From contig NZ_BLIV01000006.1 of NCBI RefSeq assembly GCF_009811755.1, forward strand, positions 186,001 to 250,000: 64,000 nt of DNA. Reading direction: 5' to 3'. Positions within the stretch are counted from its first letter, which is position 1; each line of letters opens with the position of its first letter. The position numbers were made by a program, and so were the translations under genes. This DNA is from Roseobacter cerasinus. GTDB taxonomy: Bacteria > Pseudomonadota > Alphaproteobacteria > Rhodobacterales > Rhodobacteraceae. The notes below the pieces were generated by a model. The model saw only the letters and a list, made by a program, of their open reading frames with translations. It was not told where the DNA came from and searched no databases. Below are positions 25,046 through 32,920 of this stretch, piece after piece.

Positions 25046-26125
25046 TCAGGTATTGTCAGGTGATTGACCCAACAGCTCTTCGGGTGTGAAGGGCGCGAAG
25101 CACTCGGCATAGCCCGTGCCTGTATTGAAGGACTTGGGCAAGTCGGGGAAATAGTTCACCCCAGCCTCCAGCGCCTCCGCCTGCACCTGCGGAATGGGCA
25201 GGAAGATCGTCTGTGGCAGCGTGTTGCCCTCCAAAAGCGCCACGGCCGCTTCCAGCGCCACGGCTGACATGGCCGGCGCCTGGCTGGCCGAGACGCCCGG
25301 AATGTCGAGTTCATCCATCAACATGCGCACGCCGTTTTCGCCATCGACGCCCATGGGCACAATCGGGTGCCCTGCGGCCTGCATCGCGTTGATCGACCCG
25401 GCTGAACCGTGCTGCGACACAACGGCGTCAAATTCGCCATGGGTGGCCAGCGCATCGGCCACAACCTTCTGGCTGGTGCCGGTGTCCCAATTGCCGACCA
25501 CCTCGACGATCTCCAGCCCCTCGACCTGCTCCAGCACGCTCATCATCCCGAGGCGGCGGTCGCGATCCGTGGCGTTGCCGGGCAGGCCGTTGACCATCAG
25601 GATCTTGTCCGCCTCACCGCCCAGCGTGTCCATGACGGTCTGTGCCTTCAGCGCGCCCAGAGCCTTTTGGCTTTCGTTCACTTGGACAACCTTGTCGGTG
25701 TCCAGAACATTGTCGAAGGGCACCAGGATCGTGCCTGCGCGCTCGGCCCGGCGAATGACCGGTTCGAACGCTGTGGGGTTCACGGCGATGAAGGTGATGG
25801 CGTCATAGCCCGCCGCGATGAAGTTATCGATGGCGGCGATCTGTGCGGCGCTGTCATTGCCCACCGACACCACGGTGAACTCGTCGATCTTGCCCGCATT
25901 CTCGGGGCGGGCCGCCCAGGCTTTGGCGGATTGAATTGCCTGAATGCGCCAGTCGTTTCCGGCAAATCCGTTCACGAAGGCCAGCTTGTAGGGCCCGTCC
26001 TTCGCGTCATAGGAAATCTCTGATGTGCCCGGTGCCGGGGCAAAGCACTCCGGCCGGTATGTGTCGGCGAAGGCGGCGCCTGTGGCTGCCACGGCCAAGG
26101 CCGAGCTCAAAAGAAAATGTTTCAT
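25046..26125 (-). CDS. Periplasmic sugar-binding protein of CUT2-type ABC transporter
   Basis: A 359-residue type I periplasmic binding protein. Signal peptide MKHFLLSSALAVAATGAAFA, then the sugar-binding fold starting KLAFVNGFAGNDWRIQAIQS with DNFIAAGYDAITFIAVNP and VPMGVDGENGVRMLMDEL. GGGAGG immediately upstream fixes the ATG at 26125. First gene of the tetronate operon. A 60-base spacer separates it from the ATPase gene, whereas the rest of the operon overlaps or nearly so. Confidence 0.9.
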   Translation of the reverse strand: MKHFLLSSALAVAATGAAFADTYRPECFAPAPGTSEISYDAKDGPYKLAFVNGFAGNDWRIQAIQSAKAWAARPENAGKIDEFTVVSVGNDSAAQIAAIDNFIAAGYDAITFIAVNPTAFEPVIRRAERAGTILVPFDNVLDTDKVVQVNESQKALGALKAQTVMDTLGGEADKILMVNGLPGNATDRDRRLGMMSVLEQVEGLEIVEVVGNWDTGTSQKVVADALATHGEFDAVVSQHGSAGSINAMQAAGHPIVPMGVDGENGVRMLMDELDIPGVSASQAPAMSAVALEAAVALLEGNTLPQTIFLPIPQVQAEALEAGVNYFPDLPKSFNTGTGYAECFAPFTPEELLGQSPDNT

Positions 26126-26181
26126 ATATCCTCCCATGGCGGTCGCCCGCCTGCAGTGTGTTCCTTATCCTGTGGCACGTA

Positions 26182-26195
26182 TGTTTACGTAAACA
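26182..26195. promoter_or_regulatory. LacI-family operator, copy 1
   Basis: The perfect 14-base palindrome TGTTTACGTAAACA lies 57 bases in front of the binding-protein gene. Together with an identical copy at 26214 it is the obvious target of the divergently encoded LacI-family protein, whose sites are usually palindromes with a central CG. Confidence 0.82.
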
Positions 26196-26213
26196 CATTG
26201 CGCTTACAGTAGA

Positions 26214-26227
26214 TGTTTACGTAAACA
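26214..26227. promoter_or_regulatory. LacI-family operator, copy 2
   Basis: Second identical palindrome TGTTTACGTAAACA, 32 bases centre to centre from the first, which is about three helical turns and puts both on one face of the DNA. It is 15 bases from the first possible start codon of the regulator, so the regulator probably also represses itself. Confidence 0.82.
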
Positions 26228-26241
26228 TACGTCAAGCACAC

Positions 26242-27285
26242 ATGAGAGAGACACCCGGTAAAATGGCCCAACGCCGAGCTTCAAATTCGGGGAGATCGCA
26301 GCCCACAATGCATGATGTGGCACGAGTGGCGGGGGTCAGCCAGATGACGGTGTCGCGGGTCATGCGCGGCACAGGCTATATCTCGAAAGACGTGAGAAAA
26401 CAGGTTGTTGGTGCAGCGCGTGAGATTGGTTACGTGCACAACAGGCTGGCAGGCGGCAACGCCACCTACGACAATCCGATTGTCGGCGTCGTGGTGCCGA
26501 CGATGCAAAACCGGGTCTTCACGGAAGTCTTGTCGGGCATCAACACGGCGCTGGATGAAAGTGGGTTGAGGCCGGTGTTTGGCGTGTCGGAGTATTCGCT
26601 TGAGACCGAAGAAGACCTGGTCTTTGACCTGCTGTCCTGGCGCCCGAGGGGGTTGATTCTCCCCGGTCTTGAACACACGGACGCTCTGCGAAAGATCGTC
26701 ACGCAGACCGGGGTGCGCGTGGCCGAGATCATGGACACCGATGGTGATCCGATCTCAGCCTGCTTCGGGGTGTCGCACATCAAGGCGGGTGAAGACATGG
26801 CCAGACATCTGATCGAGCGCGGTTACAGGACCTTTGCCTATGTGGGCAGCCTGGACGGTCTCGATCTGCGGGCCACAAAGCGGTTCGAGGCCTTTGCCCG
26901 AACGGTGCGGGCCGCCGGGGCGCAGATCGTCGATGTGGAAAGCGCCCATGGCGCCTCGTCGATGGAGGCGGGGCGGGCTGCCACGGCCAGGCTGATGCAA
27001 GAACGATCTCCGGCTCAGGCGATCTACTATGCAAATGATGATCTGGCCGCTGGCGGGCTCATGCATTGCCTGGCCGAAGGCCTTGCGCTGCCCGAGCAAG
27101 TCGCACTTGCGGGCTTCAACGGGCTTGGATTTCTCTCAGCTCTGCCGAAGCTGATCACCACGACGGTGACGCCGAGGTTCGAGATTGGCAAGGCCGCTGC
27201 GACCTGGCTGATGCAGCCTGACACAGACGCGGATGCCCATGCCGTGGAGCTGTCAGCCTATCTGCGGATTGGCGAGACGACCTAG
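26242..27285 (+). CDS. LacI-family transcriptional regulator of the tetronate operon
   Basis: A 347-residue regulator. Helix-turn-helix TMHDVARVAGVSQMTVSRVM at about residues 22-41, followed by the hinge region and a periplasmic-binding-protein-like effector domain (VGVVVPTMQNRVFTEVLSGI, then PAQAIYYANDDLAAGG). Two ATG starts are possible, 26242 or 26263; neither has a strong ribosome binding site. Divergent from the acid sugar operon with two identical operators in between. The effector is presumably the transported acid sugar or a pathway intermediate. Confidence 0.88.
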   Translation: MRETPGKMAQRRASNSGRSQPTMHDVARVAGVSQMTVSRVMRGTGYISKDVRKQVVGAAREIGYVHNRLAGGNATYDNPIVGVVVPTMQNRVFTEVLSGINTALDESGLRPVFGVSEYSLETEEDLVFDLLSWRPRGLILPGLEHTDALRKIVTQTGVRVAEIMDTDGDPISACFGVSHIKAGEDMARHLIERGYRTFAYVGSLDGLDLRATKRFEAFARTVRAAGAQIVDVESAHGASSMEAGRAATARLMQERSPAQAIYYANDDLAAGGLMHCLAEGLALPEQVALAGFNGLGFLSALPKLITTTVTPRFEIGKAAATWLMQPDTDADAHAVELSAYLRIGETT

Positions 27286-27497
27286 CGCGGCAGATCGCGC
27301 GCGGCTGTGCCCCACGGGGTGGCAGGTTGGCAGCCTGCATACGACCGTCCTCCCGGATGGCCCCGACACGGGCGCACGATCATGGCCGGAATTGTGTCAA
27401 ATTGTATGTCCAGACTGACGGTGCACTTATCGCCAAATTAACAAACTCCCTGCAAAACCATGCTCTGTGTGAGTATTGGTATCAATTGAGCCGTTCT

Positions 27498-28544
27498 ATG
27501 CGTATCTGTTCCATCGACGATGACGAGATCATCCTTGGTGTCATCACTGCGGTTCTGGGAAAGCTGAGCAACTGCGAGGTGGAGGGCTACTCCGATCCCA
27601 GGGCGGCGCTGCGGCGGTGTGAAGAGGTCACATTCGATCTGGTTCTGCTCGACTACCGGATGGGCGATGTCGATGGGATAGAGTGCCTGCGCCTGCTGCG
27701 AGCGTCCCCCGAATACAGACATGTGCCCATTGTGATGCTGACCGCCGATCAGGAGCGGGATCTGCGGATCAAGGCGGTCAAGTTTGGGGCTACGGATTTT
27801 CTCAACAAGCCCTTTGATCCGGAAGAACTGCGCCTGCGGGCTGGAAATCTGGTGTCTCTGCGAGAGGCGCAGCTGGCGCTCGAAGACCGTGCAAGACATC
27901 TCGACCAGGAAATCAAGACGGCAACGCGCGCTCTTGTCAGACAGGAGGAAGAACTGATCTGGCGGCTGGCCCGCGCGATCGAGGTGCGGGATGGCAACAC
28001 CGGCGAACACATCTCAAGGGTTGCCGAGGTCTCTGAAATCATCGCTCGTCACATGGGAATGGACAGCGACTATTGCCGGACCCTGTACCTCGCGGCTCCG
28101 CTGCATGACACCGGCAAGATCGGCATCCCGGATGCCATTCTGAACAAACCCGACCGTCTGACGGATCATGAGCGGGTCATCGTCGAAAAGCACACCGATA
28201 TTGGCGGCCGCATTCTGGAAGATGGCGAGAGCGATCTCATCCGCATGGCAGAGGAGATCGCGCTGACCCATCATGAGAAATGGGATGGCACCGGCTATGG
28301 CCGTCGCCTGGCAGGTGACGACATACCGTTGTCTGGACGCATCGTTGCAATAGCAGATGTGCTGGACGCCCTGTGCACCCAACGCCCCTATAAAGACGCC
28401 TGGCCCTTCGAGGCCGCACGCGACGAGATCCACCGTCTCTCCGGTTCTCATTTCGATCCCGATGCGGTGTTTGCCTTCGAGGCCGGGATCGCAGAGATCG
28501 AACAGGTCTACCTCAGAACTCAGCCGTCCATGCAGACAGCTTAG
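27498..28544 (+). CDS. Response regulator with HD-GYP (c-di-GMP phosphodiesterase) output
   Basis: A 348-residue two-domain protein. Receiver domain residues 1-120 with phosphoacceptor Asp52 (LLDYRMGD) and Lys104 (FLNKPFD). A coiled linker (about 125-155) joins it to an HD-GYP domain with His171 (NTGEHISRV), His203-Asp204 (LHDTGKIGIPDAIL), His258-His259-Glu260 and DGTGYG at 263-268. The third position of the GYP motif is Gly instead of Pro, but the metal-binding His and Asp residues look complete, so activity against c-di-GMP is still possible. It starts 212 bases after the LacI gene and is followed 24 bases later by the molybdopterin-fold gene. Confidence 0.88.
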   Translation: MRICSIDDDEIILGVITAVLGKLSNCEVEGYSDPRAALRRCEEVTFDLVLLDYRMGDVDGIECLRLLRASPEYRHVPIVMLTADQERDLRIKAVKFGATDFLNKPFDPEELRLRAGNLVSLREAQLALEDRARHLDQEIKTATRALVRQEEELIWRLARAIEVRDGNTGEHISRVAEVSEIIARHMGMDSDYCRTLYLAAPLHDTGKIGIPDAILNKPDRLTDHERVIVEKHTDIGGRILEDGESDLIRMAEEIALTHHEKWDGTGYGRRLAGDDIPLSGRIVAIADVLDALCTQRPYKDAWPFEAARDEIHRLSGSHFDPDAVFAFEAGIAEIEQVYLRTQPSMQTA

Positions 28545-28568
28545 CATCAATCGCAAAAGGAAATAGCA

Positions 28569-29066
28569 ATGAAGGCCATCCTGACCCTGTGCCTGATCTT
28601 TCTCGCAAGTTTGCTTCACGCTGAGGCGTTGCCAGATCCGCAAGGCGATGTGATTCTGTCCGTCAGTGGCGATATCGCTGTGACCAACGGCGAGGGTGTC
28701 GCGCGGTTTGACCGCGCCATGCTGGAGGCGCTGGCACAACGGACGACCACAACAATGACGCCCTGGTACGAAACCAGCCGTGCCTTCTCCGGCCCGCTGG
28801 GTCAGGCGTTGCTGGAGGCGGTCGGCGCGCAGGGCCAGACCGTGCGTATTTTTGCCCTCAACGACTACAGCGCCGATGTCCCGGTAGAGGATTTCCAGTC
28901 CCATCCGGTTATCCTCGCCACGCATGCAGATGGCCAGCCGCTCAGCATTCGCGACAAGGGGCCGTTGTTCCTGATTTACCCCTTCGATGAAGCACCTGAG
29001 CTCTTCAACGAGGTCTATTTCGGCCGCTCGGTCTGGCAGATCGCACGTATCGAGGTGCTCGATTGA
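28569..29066 (+). CDS. Small periplasmic molybdopterin-oxidoreductase-fold protein
   Basis: A 165-residue protein with a signal peptide ([20 protein letters not shown]). The rest resembles a lone sulfite-oxidase/molybdopterin-binding domain ([20 protein letters not shown], then [31 protein letters not shown] and [12 protein letters not shown]). The conserved Cys that ligates molybdenum in sulfite oxidases is absent; after the signal peptide there is no Cys at all. It therefore probably does not bind Mo catalytically and may be a ligand-binding partner of the adjacent sensor kinase. It ends 1 base before the kinase GTG. Confidence 0.65.
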   Translation: MKAILTLCLIFLASLLHAEALPDPQGDVILSVSGDIAVTNGEGVARFDRAMLEALAQRTTTTMTPWYETSRAFSGPLGQALLEAVGAQGQTVRIFALNDYSADVPVEDFQSHPVILATHADGQPLSIRDKGPLFLIYPFDEAPELFNEVYFGRSVWQIARIEVLD

Positions 29067-29067
29067 C

Positions 29068-31236
29068 GTGAGGCGCTTCTTCTCACCGCTGATCAGAACG
29101 GGAAGCATTGGCAAGGTGACAATGCTGCTTGTCGTCTTGGGCGCGTTTCTGATCGCGGGAACGGCGTTTCTGTTTCTCAACCTGTACGAGCGGCAGCGTT
29201 CGATTGCTGAAAGCGTACGGGAAGATGCGATGTGGGCGGTGTTCCAGACCGACCGCGAGGCCTCTCGCCTGATTGAGGCCCTCTATGCCGCACAAGCGGA
29301 CCCGCGCCCTGATATGTTGCAAAACGTCAGCTTGCGGTTCGATCTTGTCTATAGCCGCGCCAAACTCCTGAGCGAGGGTCGGTTTGCTGAGACGTTTTCC
29401 ACCGCGCCCGATGTTCAGGCTGCAGCCCGGTCCGCGAAAAATGCCATTTTGGGCATGGCCGAGCGAATTGATCCCATGCTTGGCAATCAGATGCGGTTGC
29501 GCGCGGCTTTGCCGGATTTTCTGGAGCGTGCGAAGGGCATTCGGGCGGAAACAACGCAGCTTGTGATTTCCACCAACCGGGCCCTCGACGAGTTGCGTGT
29601 GTCGGAGCGCGCCCTGACATCCCGGAGCTACAGCCGTCTGGCCCTGGGTGTGGGCTTCACCGCTTTGGTGTTTGTGTCGATCATTGCTTTGCAGTTTGCG
29701 CAACTGGCGTTCATTTCAAAGACCAAGAGGAAGCATCGTCATTTGAGCCTGCGCAACGCCCGCAGCGCCAAGGCCGCGCGCGCGGCCAGTGATGCAAAGA
29801 CCAGATTTCTGGCGACGATGAGTCATGAGATCCGGACGCCGCTGAACGGTATTATCGGTGCGGCGGATCTGTTGAAAGATACCGCCCTGTCGCCGGAGCA
29901 GAAGGGCCGGGTTGCGACCATAAGGAACTCGGGCAATTTGCTGCTGGATGTCATCACCGACATCCTCGACTATTCGAAACTCGAAGCAGACGTGATCACC
30001 TACAACTATGCGCCTGTGTCCCTTACGGATATTGCGACACTGCTGGACACGACCTTGCGCCCTCGTGCCGAAGAGGCCGGGCTGGGGTTCGAGATCAGAT
30101 GCCCGCCCTGCGAGGTTGTAACGGACGCGGTGCGTTTGCGGCAGGTCATGGTCAATCTGATTGGAAATGCGATCAAATTCACCGAGCAGGGCCGGATCAG
30201 CATTTTAGCAGAGATCAAAGGCGGAGACACCCTGCGCCTCAGCGTGTCCGACACTGGAATCGGCATTTCTGCGGAGGATCAGGGCAAACTTTTTAAGGAC
30301 TTCAGCCAGATTGACGGCTCCCTGTCCCGGCAATTTTCAGGCAGCGGGCTTGGGCTTGCCATTTCAAAGCGTATTGTCGTCGACATGGGGGGGCAGATCG
30401 GCGTGTCGAGCGCGGTGGGAGAGGGCAGCCTGTTCTGGATCGAGCTCCCCGTCCGCGCCGTCAGCTGGTGCCGGGATGCGCGCCCGGTCGAGGTGGCGAC
30501 ACCGTCGTTGATGCCCGCTCGCTTTGATGCGGAGGTGCTGCTGGTGGAAGACAATGAGGTCAACCGACGGGTGGCCTCGGCAATCCTGCAGCGGTTCGGC
30601 GTCGTGGTCGAGAGTGCGGAGAACGGGCAGGAGGCGCTCGATAAGCTGGCCGAGCGGAGCTTTGATCTGGTCTTCATGGACCTGCAGATGCCGGTTTTGG
30701 ACGGGGTGGCAGCAACGACAGAGATCAGAAAGAGAGGGCTGACCCTGCCGATTGTGGGGGTGTCCGCCAACGCCTTTGAGGAAGATCGCAAAAAATGCCT
30801 GAAGGCTGGAATGAATGACTATGTCACCAAGCCGATCACGGCAGACCGGCTTCAGGTGGTGTTGGCCCGATTTGCGAAAGCGGTGGCGACGGACCCCGTG
30901 GCGCCGTCAGACAGGATGGATCTGGTCGACCCCGGGCAAATCTCCTCCATAGTGGATCACACCGGCAAGGACACGTTCCTGAAGATGCTCGCAAAGCTGC
31001 GCGCTGATGTAGAGAGGGCCGCCGAGGCGCTCTCAGATAAGGGAAGCGGATGGGCCAGCCAGGAGCGGGACGCTGCCTTTCACGCGATCAAAGGTGCAGC
31101 ATTCACGCTTGGCCTCAAGTCACTGGGCGAGCTTGCCCAGGACATGCGCACCGGCCATCAGGCCATCCCGGACCCCGCAGCACAGCTCGTGTCGGTCGCG
31201 CGTGCAAGCATCGAGGCCGCGCGCGCGGTTGACTGA
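29068..31236 (+). CDS. Membrane-bound hybrid histidine kinase (HisKA-HATPase-REC-HPt)
   Basis: A 722-residue hybrid kinase. TM1 about residues 17-38, a helical periplasmic domain about 40-188, TM2 about 191-213; phosphorylated His253 in [16 protein letters not shown]-binding N box [10 protein letters not shown] and G boxes DTGIGIS and GSGLGLAI; receiver domain with Asp538 ([11 protein letters not shown]); and a C-terminal HPt with His672 ([12 protein letters not shown]). The start is the GTG just after the preceding stop, with GAGGTG upstream; a longer open frame lies inside the previous gene. It probably feeds phosphate to the HD-GYP regulator upstream. The convergent H-NOX gene suggests that H-NOX controls this kinase. 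Confidence 0.88.
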   Translation: MRRFFSPLIRTGSIGKVTMLLVVLGAFLIAGTAFLFLNLYERQRSIAESVREDAMWAVFQTDREASRLIEALYAAQADPRPDMLQNVSLRFDLVYSRAKLLSEGRFAETFSTAPDVQAAARSAKNAILGMAERIDPMLGNQMRLRAALPDFLERAKGIRAETTQLVISTNRALDELRVSERALTSRSYSRLALGVGFTALVFVSIIALQFAQLAFISKTKRKHRHLSLRNARSAKAARAASDAKTRFLATMSHEIRTPLNGIIGAADLLKDTALSPEQKGRVATIRNSGNLLLDVITDILDYSKLEADVITYNYAPVSLTDIATLLDTTLRPRAEEAGLGFEIRCPPCEVVTDAVRLRQVMVNLIGNAIKFTEQGRISILAEIKGGDTLRLSVSDTGIGISAEDQGKLFKDFSQIDGSLSRQFSGSGLGLAISKRIVVDMGGQIGVSSAVGEGSLFWIELPVRAVSWCRDARPVEVATPSLMPARFDAEVLLVEDNEVNRRVASAILQRFGVVVESAENGQEALDKLAERSFDLVFMDLQMPVLDGVAATTEIRKRGLTLPIVGVSANAFEEDRKKCLKAGMNDYVTKPITADRLQVVLARFAKAVATDPVAPSDRMDLVDPGQISSIVDHTGKDTFLKMLAKLRADVERAAEALSDKGSGWASQERDAAFHAIKGAAFTLGLKSLGELAQDMRTGHQAIPDPAAQLVSVARASIEAARAVD

Positions 31237-31275
31237 CATGGACGGGTTGGCCGCGCGGTCCTTTGGCCCTCGGGC

Positions 31276-31830
31276 TCAGCCTGTCCGCAACAGCGTGATT
31301 TCGAACACACTGTGATCGACGCCATCTGATTTTTCAGCCACTTGCCGCACGTCGATGCTCTCTCCGGTCTCTTCTGCGAGGCCATGCAGCATGCCGATGA
31401 CCATCGCATCGAGTCCGCTGCGTTGAGAGACATAATGCAGGTGGTAGATGTCCTCCGACTGGTGCTCCAGCGTGAAGGAGGGGGGCCGCAGGTCGGGCAT
31501 CGCGTGTTTCACCTGCGCGTGCATGTCATCAAGCCCGCGCAGCTGGTCGAGAAAGCCCGGGCCCGCACGGGTCATCAACGGACCAAAGCGCGATCCACCG
31601 GCATAGTCGATCCAGTAGGATCCGAAAGCCGTCATCGCCTCGGTGTCCGACAGCTCCATCCGGTCAGAGATGGCGCCCACCAGCTCATAGGTGACGCTGT
31701 CGTCATACCGCTGCATATCTTGAAACTCTTTGTCGGGCAGAGCGGCGATCTGACAAATGTCGTCCCAGGTTTGCGCGCCGTGATGCGTCAGGACAAAGCT
31801 GCGGATGCCCTCGTTGACCATACCATACAT
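31276..31830 (-). CDS. H-NOX family heme nitric oxide sensor
   Basis: A 184-residue heme-NO-binding (HNOB) protein. It opens MYGMVNEGIRSFVLTHHG, has the proximal heme ligand at His104 (LDDMHAQVKHAMPDLRPPSF) and the heme-propionate motif YxSxR as Tyr133-Ser135-Arg137 (YVSQR). The start at 31830 has AGAGGTG at good distance; a GTG three codons upstream is possible. In related marine alphaproteobacteria H-NOX controls a hybrid kinase and c-di-GMP output. Here the gene converges on the kinase gene with 39 bases between stops, so it is not co-transcribed with it. Confidence 0.93.
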   Translation of the reverse strand: MYGMVNEGIRSFVLTHHGAQTWDDICQIAALPDKEFQDMQRYDDSVTYELVGAISDRMELSDTEAMTAFGSYWIDYAGGSRFGPLMTRAGPGFLDQLRGLDDMHAQVKHAMPDLRPPSFTLEHQSEDIYHLHYVSQRSGLDAMVIGMLHGLAEETGESIDVRQVAEKSDGVDHSVFEITLLRTG

Positions 31831-32140
31831 ACCGTTCACCTCTTGAATGCGTTACGCATGTGGCTCGCCAAGCCCGTCCGGCCGTGAGTTCGGCGGGCAC
31901 TGCTTGACCTCACATGCATTTTTAAGGGCGCGGGATATGTGGGGGAAGCCGAAGGCGTGCAGGAGGTTTATGCGTGAATGCAGGCAAGGTGGGGCTGCGC
32001 TTGAGCCCGATCAAAGGGTGCCAGAGTTGCCCCGGATGAGGAGTAACAAAGAGTGTTTGAAACGGCTAAGCAAGAACGACTCCGCAGATGCTGCGCATCC
32101 GCTCTTTCGTCCGACGCAGGCGCAGTGCGCCTACTGGGCT

Positions 32141-32261
32141 GCGCCCGACCTCGGGCCGGAGGCTGTCTTGCAAAAGGTCCGGGGGACCTTTTGAAGCCGG
32201 AGGGGGGCGTGAGCCCCGGGGTGCACGTATGTGCGCCCTCCCCGTGGGGGCGGTCGGGCGC
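32141..32261. repeat. Structured non-coding element with nested inverted repeats
   Basis: The 490-base stretch 31831-32320 has no convincing gene. GCGCCCGACC at 32141-32150 is the exact reverse complement of 32252-32261, and between them CAAAAGGTCC (32171-32180) pairs perfectly with GGACCTTTTG (32184-32193) over a 3-base loop. Short GC-rich motifs (GCCGGAGG) recur on both sides of the inner stem. It is very GC-rich in contrast to the gene that follows. It could be a dispersed repeat, a structured RNA or a terminator for the minus-strand gene at 32321; I cannot tell which. Confidence 0.5.
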
Positions 32262-32320
32262 GGCCCGAGGCGGGGCCTCGGGCACGGAGAAATTATAAAT
32301 GACGGCAGTTAGCTCTGCTT

Positions 32321-32905
32321 TTAGGTGCCGAGGCGATCATACTCAGTTGGGTCGGCCAATGGCAGTTTGGCAAAGAATTTCTTTTCTAGGCCGATGTTCG
32401 ATAGGCCCAGATCTTTTCGCATAGCTCTTTGTATCTCCTCCAATGTATCGAAAAGCCCTCTGAGCGAATGGTCTGGCTGACCAAGCTTGGCCAGCGGTCT
32501 CAAAACGGCAGGCGAAGCCCAGAGTACCGCTTTGGTTCGGATTGATACCAATTCCTTCGCAATCTGATTGTGATCTATCTCACCTGTAGCTAGGTCTGGT
32601 TTTCCAGATAGAATTAACTTTTCAATCAACTGCATAAATTGAAGATAGATTTCCAGCTTTCTTTCACGATGAGCTGCTTCGATCTCCCGCCTTCGAGATA
32701 CGCTTTGAGTATACAGAGTTGCCGTCAGACCCAAGACGGCAGTTAGAACTGTTACTGCCAGGGGAACGTATATCTCTGGCTCCAACTCACCCGCGCCTTC
32801 GACTATGTAGTCAAAGAGAGTAAGGGAATTCCACAAGATGTAGCCGGTAACTGCAGTGGCACCACAGATGATAACAAAGGCAAATAGGTTCGCGATCAGC
32901 TTCAT
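32321..32905 (-). CDS. Hypothetical two-TM membrane protein, AT-rich
   Basis: A 194-residue protein that I do not recognise. TM1 about residues 5-25, TM2 about 46-66 (IYVPLAVTVLTAVLGLTATL), then a cytoplasmic helical, charged domain beginning with a coiled coil (SRRREIEAAHRERKLEIYLQ) to residue 194. Base composition and codon choice (many A- and T-ending codons) are visibly unlike the flanking genes, which suggests recent acquisition. It stands alone between the structured element and parE, 15 bases downstream of the parE stop-side, on the same strand. It reads intact. Confidence 0.7.
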   Translation of the reverse strand: MKLIANLFAFVIICGATAVTGYILWNSLTLFDYIVEGAGELEPEIYVPLAVTVLTAVLGLTATLYTQSVSRRREIEAAHRERKLEIYLQFMQLIEKLILSGKPDLATGEIDHNQIAKELVSIRTKAVLWASPAVLRPLAKLGQPDHSLRGLFDTLEEIQRAMRKDLGLSNIGLEKKFFAKLPLADPTEYDRLGT

Positions 32906-32920
32906 TTGGGATGCACTAGC

